A stretch of 43,270 bases of DNA, taken from an uncultured Alteromonas sp. (GTDB lineage Bacteria > Pseudomonadota > Gammaproteobacteria > Enterobacterales > Alteromonadaceae). The stretch is from positions 1 through 43,270 of the forward strand of contig NZ_CAJXQY010000027.1 of assembly GCF_913058315.1 (NCBI RefSeq). Reading direction: 5' to 3'. A model generated the notes under the pieces. It made no database searches. It saw only the letters and a program-made list of their open reading frames with translations, and was not told where the DNA came from. Positions within the stretch are counted from its first letter, which is position 1; the number at the start of each line of letters is the position of its first letter. Below are positions 1-6,460 of the stretch, in pieces. A program made the translations under genes and the position numbers.

Positions 1-365
1 TGACCACAGGGCATTGCTCACGCTCAGTCAGTGACACGATAAACGCATTAGCACCAGTGCTTCGGGGTTGGATAAGCTACTTCCGACTGACAAAAGTTAA
101 AGGCGTGCTGGAAGAACTGGATGGTTGGATGCGACGAAAACTCCGCTGCCTGTTATGGCGACAGTGGAAACGCGTATACACCCGGGTCAGAAACTTAATG
201 AAGGCAGGACTTGACGAGAATCGGGCATGGTGGTCAGCGACCAACGAACGAGGAGCATGGTGGAATGCGGGGGCCAGCCACATGAATCAAGCCTTCAGGA
301 AAGGGTGGTTCGACAAGATGGGACTGGTATCACTGCTGGATTGTCACCGACAGTTCCAGTGTTAA
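1..365 (+). CDS. Group II intron reverse transcriptase/maturase, C-terminal fragment
   Basis: This is the last ~120 residues of a group II intron-encoded protein. The frame is open from the window edge (base 3), so no start is visible and the GTG at 57 is internal. The segment APVLRGWISYFRL, followed by basic, tryptophan-rich sequence (RRKLRCLLWRQWKR) and the ending GLVSLLDCHRQFQC, is typical of the maturase-specific domain X that binds the intron RNA for splicing. No HNH endonuclease motif follows, so the protein probably depends on other routes, such as replication forks, to prime retrohoming. The stop codon is 5 bases before domain V of the intron RNA, as expected for an ORF carried in domain IV. 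The reverse transcriptase domain itself lies outside the window. Confidence 0.88.
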   Translation, partial: TTGHCSRSVSDTINALAPVLRGWISYFRLTKVKGVLEELDGWMRRKLRCLLWRQWKRVYTRVRNLMKAGLDENRAWWSATNERGAWWNAGASHMNQAFRKGWFDKMGLVSLLDCHRQFQC

Positions 366-370
366 TATGA

Positions 371-443
371 ACCGCCGTGGTACGGAACCGTATGCCCGGT
401 GGTGTGAGAGGACGGGAGTTGTAAAACTCCCTCCTACTCGATT
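371..443 (+). ncRNA. Group II intron RNA domains V and VI
   Basis: Domain V is a 33-base hairpin at 371-403. The outer stem pairs ACCGCCG (371-377) with CGGTGGT (397-403) and the inner stem pairs TACGG (381-385) with CCGTA (388-392), with an asymmetric bulge on the 3' side. Domain VI follows: GGGAGTT (414-420) pairs with AACTCCC (425-431) around a GTAA loop, extended by GGA/TCC. A436 in CCTACTCGAT is the likely branch-point adenosine. The arrangement fits the catalytic 3' end of a bacterial group II intron. I have not assigned a structural class. Confidence 0.8.
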
Positions 444-748
444 GTTTTATGCCTGTCTGTAGTGAGGGGGATGACGGGCATAAGCTATTTACTCGTGCAG
501 GTACCGGGCCTGACCAGGCCAGCGTAAAAGAACCGGTTTCCGGGACAGGTGAAAAGCCCGCCATTTTCAAGTAGTCTTTTTGCTAAAACAAGGAGTTAGT
601 ATGCCGTTATCGGGTATTTTTATTTAACCTGAAAAAGGCGCTGAGCGAGCGCAAAAAATGCGTTATACTGGCAAGCTTTACACATGACGACGAAGCGCTG
701 CATGCGCTTATATTATTATAAAAGCGTAAACAGATTTTAGGAGACATC
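444..748 (+). other. Intron 3' flank and ssb leader; no recognised gene
   Basis: About 300 bases without a recognised gene. Immediately after the intron is an 11-base inverted repeat (TTATGCCTGTC at 447-457 and GACGGGCATAA at 473-483, one G-T pair). Two short open frames, 449-574 (41 codons) and 444-527, could be remnants of an interrupted gene, but neither is recognisable. Nearer ssb there is a -10-like TATACT (664-669) without a convincing -35, and a 6-base perfect dyad (AAGCGC 693-698, GCGCTT 704-709) in the presumed leader. No LexA-type CTGT-N8-ACAG box was seen, unlike the E. coli uvrA-ssb region. Confidence 0.5.
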
Positions 749-1321
749 ATGGCAACTCGAGGCGTTAACAAAGTCATTCTGGTCGGTAATTTAGGTAACG
801 ACCCGGAAGTACGTTACATGCCCAACGGCAACGCCGTTGCCAATCTAAGCCTGGCGACCAGTGAAAGCTGGAAAGATCAGCAAGGGCAGGTGCAGGAACG
901 TACAGAGTGGCACCGTTTAACCATGTATCGCCGGTTAGCTGAAATTGCTGGTGAATACCTGAAAAAAGGGTCGCAAATTTACGTAGAAGGTAAACTGCAA
1001 ACCCGTAAATGGCAGGACCAACAGGGTCAGGACCGTTATACTACCGAAATTATCGTTGATCAGATGCAAATGCTGGGCGGACGTGAAGGTGGTCAGGGTG
1101 GCCAGGGCGGTGGTTACCAGCAACGACCACAAGGTGGTCAGCAAGGCGGTGGCCATGGTGGCGGCAACCAGAATTACGGTGGCGGTAACCAGGGTGGTGG
1201 CAATCAGGGCGGCGGTTATCAACAGCCAGCTCAACAGCAGCGCCCACAAGGTGGCCAGAATCAACCAAAACCGCCAATGGCTGAACCCGATTTCGACTTT
1301 GATGACGATATCCCGTTCTAA
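749..1321 (+). CDS. ssb: Single-stranded DNA-binding protein SSB
   Basis: SSB binds single-stranded DNA as a tetramer and recruits replication, repair and recombination proteins. The 190-residue product has an N-terminal OB fold (about residues 1-110; it begins [19 protein letters not shown], with the [21 protein letters not shown] segment typical of the family). A long Gly/Gln/Asn-rich disordered linker follows (about 113-175), and the protein ends in the acidic tip [10 protein letters not shown], the docking peptide for SSB partners. The start is fixed by AGGAG 7-8 bases ahead of the ATG. The gene stands alone between the intron flank and its own terminator. The linker is repetitive at the DNA level (GGTGGT/CAGGGC units) and could vary in length between strains. 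Confidence 0.97.
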   Translation: MATRGVNKVILVGNLGNDPEVRYMPNGNAVANLSLATSESWKDQQGQVQERTEWHRLTMYRRLAEIAGEYLKKGSQIYVEGKLQTRKWQDQQGQDRYTTEIIVDQMQMLGGREGGQGGQGGGYQQRPQGGQQGGGHGGGNQNYGGGNQGGGNQGGGYQQPAQQQRPQGGQNQPKPPMAEPDFDFDDDIPF

Positions 1322-1343
1322 ATGGCAGTCTGAATAATTTAGA

Positions 1344-1368
1344 AACCTCGCGAAAGCGGGGTTTTTTT
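1344..1368 (+). terminator. Rho-independent terminator of ssb
   Basis: AACCTCGC pairs with GCGGGGTT around a GAAA tetraloop, followed by seven T residues. It lies 22 bases after the ssb stop codon. Confidence 0.92.
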
Positions 1369-1653
1369 ATGGAGATAAAAAAATGGGAAGCATAAAGCTT
1401 CCCCAAAAAACTCCGTATGCCTAAGAGGCAGCATACAGGGGCACATGTAGTGAAATGAAGTGAGTGGGCAGTTGCTGACCGGGTGCCATACCAACTGCCC
1501 TGGGCTGGGCTACGAAATACATTCTGCCTCGCCCGGAAAACCTGTCTACAGTGCAATATTTGTCTTATTTATATCACTAATACTGAGACGAATGGCAGCA
1601 GCAAATTGACAATGCGCTAATGAGTGAGGTTCATTAATCGATAACCGGCAAAG
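1369..1653. other. Structured intergenic region between ssb and the LysR remnant
   Basis: No protein gene is convincing here. Besides the minus-strand terminator at 1377-1403, the stretch holds a hairpin-forming repeat GTATGCC...GGC-A-GCATAC (about 1413-1434) and a 9-base perfect inverted repeat GGGCAGTTG (1466-1474) / CAACTGCCC (1492-1500). Read on the minus strand this is two stem-loops followed by a terminator, which is the layout of a small RNA or a long structured 3' UTR. No promoter could be assigned with confidence. Confidence 0.45.
1377..1403 (-). terminator. Rho-independent terminator, minus strand
   Basis: On the minus strand GGGAAGC (complement of 1397-1403) pairs with GCTTCCC (complement of 1385-1391) around TTTAT, followed after one base by seven T residues (complement of A at 1377-1383). 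It would end transcripts coming from the LysR remnant or from an RNA starting in 1500-1650. Confidence 0.75.
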
Positions 1654-2445
1654 TCACTCCCGGTAGCGCAGCCTGTCAATCACGGCGCTAAAGGCCGGAG
1701 AGTGGTTATTACGGTTCGGGTAGTAAAGATGATAGCCGGGAAACGGCTGACACCAGTCTTCCATTACCCGAATTAACTTGCCTTGTGTGAGCGCGGAAGC
1801 GAACATATCTTCGGGTAAGAAGGCCAGGCCGAAGCCTTCCAGCGCCGCTTTGCAAATGAGCGCCGGATGATTAAAGATAACCTGCCCTTTGGATTTTACA
1901 TTCACCTGACGCTTACCATTATCGAGCTCCCACTCGTATACCCGTCCGGCCGAAATCAGACGCAGGCTGATACATTTGTGTTCGGTGAGTTCTTCGGGGG
2001 AGGTGGGCGTTCCGTGTTGTGCCAGATAGCCGGGCGTTGCAACCATGGCCATCCGCATTGGCGGGCCAACCCGTACAGCAATCATGTCTTTTTCGACCGC
2101 TTCACCCAAGCGGACGCCCGCATCAAAACGGCTCGACACTATGTTGGTAAAACCGTTATCAACATTAATTTCCAGCTGAATATCCGGGTATTCTTCCAGT
2201 AATGGCGATAATTTGGGCCACACCAGGTTGAAAGCAGCATGATCGCTACAACTAATGCGCACCAGGCCAGCCGCCTTACTGGTGAGTTCAGAAAGCATTT
2301 CCAGTTCGGTATCTATATCCTCAAAGCGCGGAGCAATTCGTTGTAGAATGCGCTCACCGGCCTCTGTGGTTGACACGTTTCTGGTGGTGCGGGTCAGTAA
2401 CCGGATGCCCAGACGTTCTTCGAGCGCACGCATGGAATGACTCAC
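1654..2445 (-). pseudogene. LysR-family transcriptional regulator, 5'-truncated
   Basis: The product matches LysR-type regulators from the second half of the helix-turn-helix (SHSMRALEERLGIRLLTRTTR) through the linker helix and the whole effector-binding domain (type 2 periplasmic-binding fold) to a natural C-terminus. The first ~30-40 residues of a normal LysR protein, including the start of the wing-HTH and most of the recognition helix, are missing. They are replaced by an unrelated hydrophobic stretch rich in F, L and V that overlaps the leader of the divergent neighbour. The open frame continues to a TTG near 2535 and the first ATG (about 2436) falls after the lost helix. A functional DNA-binding protein is therefore unlikely, and a deletion at the 5' end is the simplest reading. 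LysR regulators commonly control a divergent neighbour, here the decarboxylase-like gene. Confidence 0.75.
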
Positions 2446-2534
2446 ATGGCGATTCAACAGAAAGTTGAGGGCAAAAACGTGGTATGGGAAGAAAAAGTCA
2501 GCGACGAACAGTACGGTCAGTAAGGAGACTTTCA

Positions 2535-3317
2535 ATGCGAACCCGATTTGGTAAATTTTATGCGGCAGCTACTACAGGCGCCGCACTATCGATTGCAGCG
2601 TTTGGTAGTCATGCAGGAGAAGCGTCAATGAACAGTAAGTATGTCGAGCGTGTAGCACCGCTGGTTGCTACCAATCAGAATCAATGGATGGAAAACGATT
2701 TGTGGCAACGCGAAGCGCTTTCTTCGCGGGATCGAAGTATTGTTACTCTGGCTGCACTGATTGCCCGCGGCCAGCTCGACGCGATGCCTGAAATCGTGGA
2801 AAAGGCGCTGGCCAGCGACGTTACGCCCGAAGAAATTGCCGAAATCATAAACCACCTGGCTTTCTATACCGGCTTTGCCAATGCCCGGGCTGCGATTGCT
2901 GCGATTGGTCCGGTTTACGAGGCCCACAACATTCAGGCTAAACAGCTGCCGTCGGACAAGCTGGAGTTGCTGTCTTATGACAAGGAAGCCGAACAACAGC
3001 GCCGGACTTTTGTGGATAAGACCTACGGCGAAGTCAGTCCGGGCACGGTTGCTTACACCACCGACGCTTTATTTATGGATCTTTGGCTGCGCCCGGGATT
3101 AGCGCCACGTGACAGAAGTCTCGCCACGGTCAGTGCACTGGTGGCTACCGGTCAGGTTGAACAGGTTAATTTCCACCTTAATAAGGCGATGGATAACGGA
3201 CTGACTGAACCTGAAGCCGGTGAGGTGATCACTCAGATTGCGTTTTACTCTGGCTGGCCAAAAGCGTTTTCGGCGCTGCCGGTGTTTAAAGAGATCTTTG
3301 CCAAACGCAAAGAGTAG
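2535..3317 (+). CDS. Exported carboxymuconolactone decarboxylase-family protein with two CMD domains
   Basis: A 260-residue protein with an N-terminal signal peptide (basic MRTRFGK, then a hydrophobic Ala-rich core, likely cleavage after SHA near residue 27) and two tandem CMD domains. Each contains the family stretch: S-SRDRSIVTLAALIARGQ with AEIINHLAFYTG in the first, and PRDRSLATVSALVATGQ with VITQIAFYSGWP in the second. There is no cysteine in the whole protein, so it cannot work like the AhpD peroxidase branch with its CxxC. It is closer to the gamma-carboxymuconolactone decarboxylase branch, but the substrate is unknown and periplasmic export is unusual. The start at 2535 is chosen because TAAGGAGA lies 7 bases upstream and because it gives a proper signal peptide. 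A longer frame from 2484 lacks such support. A terminator follows. Confidence 0.85.
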   Translation: MRTRFGKFYAAATTGAALSIAAFGSHAGEASMNSKYVERVAPLVATNQNQWMENDLWQREALSSRDRSIVTLAALIARGQLDAMPEIVEKALASDVTPEEIAEIINHLAFYTGFANARAAIAAIGPVYEAHNIQAKQLPSDKLELLSYDKEAEQQRRTFVDKTYGEVSPGTVAYTTDALFMDLWLRPGLAPRDRSLATVSALVATGQVEQVNFHLNKAMDNGLTEPEAGEVITQIAFYSGWPKAFSALPVFKEIFAKRKE

Positions 3318-3338
3318 TCGCTTTAAACGATGTACCAT

Positions 3339-3363
3339 AAGCCCGCCTGATGCGGGCTTTTTT
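3339..3363 (+). terminator. Rho-independent terminator after the CMD gene
   Basis: AAGCCCGC pairs with GCGGGCTT around CTGAT, followed by a run of T residues. It begins 21 bases after the stop codon at 3317. Confidence 0.93.
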
Positions 3364-3434
3364 GTTATGCATGACAGCGCGGCCTAAAATACATATAGTA
3401 AAATTCTGTTTGTGTTTGCTGTACAGGAAAGCGT

Positions 3435-3800
3435 ATGGATTGTCCAAAGTGTCATGGTAATTTTGAGCATCTCAGTACACCGGCCGGTGTCATTGAACGC
3501 TGTTGTACCTGTCATGGTTTATGGTTTGACGTGATGGAACACCAGGAACTTAAGGATTTCGCCAAAGCGGTTGATACCGGTGACCGGGAAATGGGCGCTT
3601 TATACAGCGAAATAAGTGATATTTACTGCCCGGTGTGCCCTAACATTAAAATGCTCGAAATGACCGACAGCGGGCAACGTCACATTCATTTTGAAAGCTG
3701 CCCCCAATGCCATGGCCGTTTCTACGATGCCGGGGAGTACGTCGACTATGCCACGGTCTCACTCAGTGATTTTCTCAAGCGTTTCGGCTTACTAAAATAA
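3435..3800 (+). CDS. Small zinc-ribbon protein (zf-TFIIB family)
   Basis: A 121-residue protein with two zinc-ribbon units. The first pairs CPKCHG (residues 3-8) with CCTCHGLWFD. The second pairs CPVCP (about 74-78) with CPQCHGRFYDAGE. Each gives the CxxC...CxxCxGxWFD pattern of the bacterial zf-TFIIB domain, a metal-binding fold of unknown cellular role. No signal peptide or membrane segment is visible. The gene stands alone on the plus strand and ends only 3 bases from the end of the convergent acetate kinase gene. The function cannot be given beyond zinc binding. Confidence 0.85.
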   Translation: MDCPKCHGNFEHLSTPAGVIERCCTCHGLWFDVMEHQELKDFAKAVDTGDREMGALYSEISDIYCPVCPNIKMLEMTDSGQRHIHFESCPQCHGRFYDAGEYVDYATVSLSDFLKRFGLLK

Positions 3801-3803
3801 CCG

Positions 3804-4901
3804 CTAATGGCCGAGTAAAGCCTTCATGTGATGAGCGATAATCCACTCCTCATCCGTAGGGATCACCCTGACTTTCACACGTGATCCCGGCTTACTGATA
3901 AGGGATTCTCCGGCCTGGTTAGCCGTTTCATCAATACTGATGCCAAGCCAGCTCAGCGCTTCGCTTACACGCTGGCGAATCAAGGGCTGGTTTTCCCCCA
4001 CGCCAGCCGTAAAGACCAGCGTATCCAGACCGTGTAATTCAGCGCAGAGGGAGCCCACTGCCCGCACTATATAATGGCAATAAAGAGCAATAGCCTCTGC
4101 AGCGGCAGGGGTTGTCATTTGGTCTACCAGCTGGCGCATGTCGTCGCTGATCCCCGAAGCGCCCAGCAACCCGGACTGTTTATACAGCATGGAGGTAACC
4201 TCTGCTGCACTCATGTTTAACTGCGTTTGACAGTGCAACACCAAACCGGGGTCTATAGTGCCACACCGTGTGGCCATCATCAGGCCATCGAGCGCGGTAA
4301 AGCCCATCGTCGAGCTTATGCTGCAGCCATCACGCATAGCGCAACCACTGGCACCGCTGCCAAGATGCAGTACGATTGCCCGACCGCCGCAGTGCTGCGC
4401 CTGTTGTGCCAGCTGACGGCTGATATATTCATAAGACAGACCGTGAAAGCCATAACGGCGAATGCCCTGTTGTTGCAGGCTGGCCGGAATGGCATAGCGG
4501 GTATGTAAGGCCGGCTGAGTCTGATGAAAAGCGGTGTCGAAACAGGCCACCTGAGTCAGCTTTGGGTGGAGCTCACGTAATACCTTTACGGCATGCAGAT
4601 TGTGAGGCTGATGCAGGGGGGCGAGGTCGCACAGCTTGTCGAGTGATGCCAGGGCGGCGTCATCGATTAACAGCGGTTTGGTATGCTTGGTGCCGCCGTG
4701 GACAACCCGGTGGCCCACGGCAGTCACATAGCCGCCGTGGTGCAGCACTTCCTCAAGGGTTTCTGCGTAGTTGTCGGCGGTGAGCTCAAACACGCCCCGT
4801 TCTGCAACCTTGAGGTCCACAGCGTCAAACACCGCGTATTTTAAAGTGGAAGAGCCACTGTTTAATACCAGGTAGTGGGGCACATCAGCGGACGTACTCA
4901 T
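3804..4901 (-). CDS. ackA: Acetate kinase
   Basis: Acetate kinase converts acetyl phosphate and ADP to acetate and ATP. The 365-residue product is shorter than the usual ~400, but the ASKHA-family active-site elements are present: N14 in LNSGSSTLKY, R65 in GHRVVHGG, D122 in FDTAFH, H153 in GFHGLS, R212 in TRCGTIDPG, the adenosine-site stretch FTAGVGENQPLIRQR, and the C-terminal TDEEWIIA carrying the conserved Glu. Its ATG overlaps the stop of the MaoC-Pta gene by four bases (ATGA), so the two are translationally coupled and form one operon. Together they would turn an acyl-CoA into the free acid with ATP gain. Propionate or butyrate as alternative substrates cannot be excluded. Confidence 0.93.
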   Translation of the reverse strand: MSTSADVPHYLVLNSGSSTLKYAVFDAVDLKVAERGVFELTADNYAETLEEVLHHGGYVTAVGHRVVHGGTKHTKPLLIDDAALASLDKLCDLAPLHQPHNLHAVKVLRELHPKLTQVACFDTAFHQTQPALHTRYAIPASLQQQGIRRYGFHGLSYEYISRQLAQQAQHCGGRAIVLHLGSGASGCAMRDGCSISSTMGFTALDGLMMATRCGTIDPGLVLHCQTQLNMSAAEVTSMLYKQSGLLGASGISDDMRQLVDQMTTPAAAEAIALYCHYIVRAVGSLCAELHGLDTLVFTAGVGENQPLIRQRVSEALSWLGISIDETANQAGESLISKPGSRVKVRVIPTDEEWIIAHHMKALLGH

Positions 4902-6292
4902 AACGGCGCATCTCCCCGTTTGCGCTGATAAACCAGCGCCATGGCGCAGGATACCTTGCGGGTTAACGGGCCGCCGGCCCGACTGGTCAGAATAATCGGC
5001 GCGCGGGCGCCCAGAACAATGCCAGCACCTTCTATCCCGGACAGATAACGCATTTGTTTAAACAGCATGTTGCCCGACTCCAGATCCGGTGCAACCAGAA
5101 TATCAGCATCACCGGCGACCTGCGATAAAATGCCCTTGGCTTGGGCCGCTTCGGCGGAAATGGCGTTATCCATCGCCAGAGGCCCGTCGAGTAGTCCGCC
5201 AACAATTTGACCCCGCTCAGCCATTTTGCACAGCGCGGTTGCATCAAGTGTCGAGGGAATTTTCTCTTCGACAGTCTCAACCGCCGACAGGATAGCGACC
5301 TTAGGTGTTTTGTTGGTCAGGGCGTACACCAGTTCTATGGCGTTTTGAATGATATCTTTCTTGGTGGCCAGGTTAGGGCGGATATTAATCGCTGCATCGG
5401 TCAGAAACAGCGATTTATGATAGCTGGGCGCATCGAGCGCAAAGATATGGCTCATAACCCGACCGGTTCTGAGCCCGTAATCCTTGTTGAGTACTTCGTG
5501 CATCATTTCATCGGTGTGCAGGTGGCCCTTCATCAGGGCTTCAGCCTTGCCGCTGCTAACCAGTTTAACTGCTGCTTCCGCGGCGGCGTGACTATGGGGC
5601 GTGTCGACCAGTTCAAAGCCGGAGATATCAAGTTTATTGTCCTGCGCTACCTGTTCGATACGCGCCTTCGGGCCCACCAGTATGGGGGTAATCAGATTGT
5701 CTGCTGCGGCTTCCAGGGCACCGGCCAGTGAATTCAGGTCAACCGGGTGAATCACACAGGTCTTAAGCGGCGACATGCCTTTTGCCATGTCCATAAATTG
5801 CTGATAGCGGTCACTGCTTTGCTCTTTAAGCTCCACTGCCGGCAATACCGCTCTGGGCCGGTCTATTTGTTCGGTAGGGGCTTTCACCAGGGCCTGGCCG
5901 TCGATAACCACCTCACCTTCCTGGTTAGTGCAGGCACAATCTAGCAGAATTTGATGATGCTCGCGTTTTTCTACCACCGTGACCGTAACGGTTAGATTAT
6001 CGCCCAGCGACACCGGACGGCGGAACGTGAAATCCTGCTTCAGGTAAATCGTGCCCGGACCGGGTAACTGGGTACCCAGCACGGTTGAAATCAAAGCGCC
6101 TCCCCACATCCCATGAGCGATAATATGATGAAACTGAGAACTGTTGGCATATTCTTCATCAACGTGGGCGGGGTTCACGTCGCCTGACATGATTGCAAAC
6201 AGCTGTATATCTTTACGGGTCAGCGTACGGGAAAGCGAGGCTTTATCGCCCACCGCAATGCTGTCGTAGGGTTTATTACGTATCATTTCCAT
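4898..6292 (-). CDS. Bifunctional MaoC-like hydratase / phosphate acyltransferase
   Basis: A 464-residue fusion. Residues ~1-150 form a MaoC-like hot-dog domain with the catalytic Asp and His of (R)-specific enoyl-CoA hydratases (D38 and H43 in SGDVNPAH). Residues ~165-464 form a phosphate acetyl/butyryltransferase domain (PTA_PTB family), including the TDAAINIRPNLATKKDIIQN and LVAPDLESGNMLFKQM stretches. Such fusions are known and usually annotated as enoyl-CoA hydratase/phosphate acetyltransferase. It would produce acyl phosphate for the downstream, overlapping acetate kinase. The start is supported by GGAG 7 bases upstream. It is divergent from phaC across a 168-base region that carries an FNR-type site. 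The true acyl chain length is not predictable from sequence. Confidence 0.92.
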   Translation of the reverse strand: MEMIRNKPYDSIAVGDKASLSRTLTRKDIQLFAIMSGDVNPAHVDEEYANSSQFHHIIAHGMWGGALISTVLGTQLPGPGTIYLKQDFTFRRPVSLGDNLTVTVTVVEKREHHQILLDCACTNQEGEVVIDGQALVKAPTEQIDRPRAVLPAVELKEQSSDRYQQFMDMAKGMSPLKTCVIHPVDLNSLAGALEAAADNLITPILVGPKARIEQVAQDNKLDISGFELVDTPHSHAAAEAAVKLVSSGKAEALMKGHLHTDEMMHEVLNKDYGLRTGRVMSHIFALDAPSYHKSLFLTDAAINIRPNLATKKDIIQNAIELVYALTNKTPKVAILSAVETVEEKIPSTLDATALCKMAERGQIVGGLLDGPLAMDNAISAEAAQAKGILSQVAGDADILVAPDLESGNMLFKQMRYLSGIEGAGIVLGARAPIILTSRAGGPLTRKVSCAMALVYQRKRGDAPL

Positions 6293-6386
6293 ATTGATTC
6301 TCCGGCCAGAGGCGCCACATGTTGAAAGCTGTAACTCGCTTTGTAATATTACATGGTTACACTACAAGTAGATGAATAAATGTGCA

Positions 6387-6400
6387 TTGATACCCATCAA
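6387..6400. promoter_or_regulatory. FNR/Anr-type binding site
   Basis: TTGATACCCATCAA matches the FNR consensus TTGAT-N4-ATCAA at all ten defined bases. It lies in the 168-base gap between the divergent MaoC-Pta/ackA operon (start 6292) and phaC (start 6461). Its centre is about 67 bases from the phaC start codon and about 101 bases from the MaoC-Pta start codon. Such a place would allow oxygen-responsive activation of either side. The transcription starts are unknown, so which promoter is served is inference. Confidence 0.7.
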
Positions 6401-6460
6401 GATCAAGCTTTTTAAGTGCCGGCACTGGTATGCTGAACAAAACCGTCAGGGAGACTTGTT

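Larger units (their letters stand above)
1..443 (+). mobile_element. Group II intron, 3' portion (5' part outside window)
   Basis: The window opens inside a bacterial group II intron. The C-terminal part of its maturase (frame open from base 3, stop at 363-365) is followed, as expected, by RNA domains V and VI. Domain VI ends near 442-443, which I take as the intron 3' splice boundary, because the bulged A of domain VI at 436 lies the usual 7-8 bases from it. Whether the intron is complete upstream cannot be seen. The maturase ends without an HNH endonuclease domain, so it is of an endonuclease-lacking type. Confidence 0.85.

Noticed and set aside
449..574. 41-codon frame just after the intron (starts MPVCSEGDDG).
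   Set aside because: It overlaps an inverted repeat, has no ribosome binding site and no recognisable family. It may be the tail of an interrupted gene, but this cannot be shown here.
935..1264. Minus-strand open frame of hydrophobic Leu/Thr/Ala repeats within ssb.
   Set aside because: It is the antisense of the Gly/Gln-rich ssb linker; the apparent membrane-like composition is a codon artefact.
1050..1556. Minus-strand open frame of 168 codons overlapping the ssb 3' end and terminator.
   Set aside because: It lies largely antisense to the repetitive ssb linker, runs through two terminators and shows no recognisable domain.
5207..5731. Plus-strand open frame of 174 codons inside the MaoC-Pta gene.
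   Set aside because: It is a shadow of a well-supported coding sequence on the other strand, without a ribosome binding site or a known domain.
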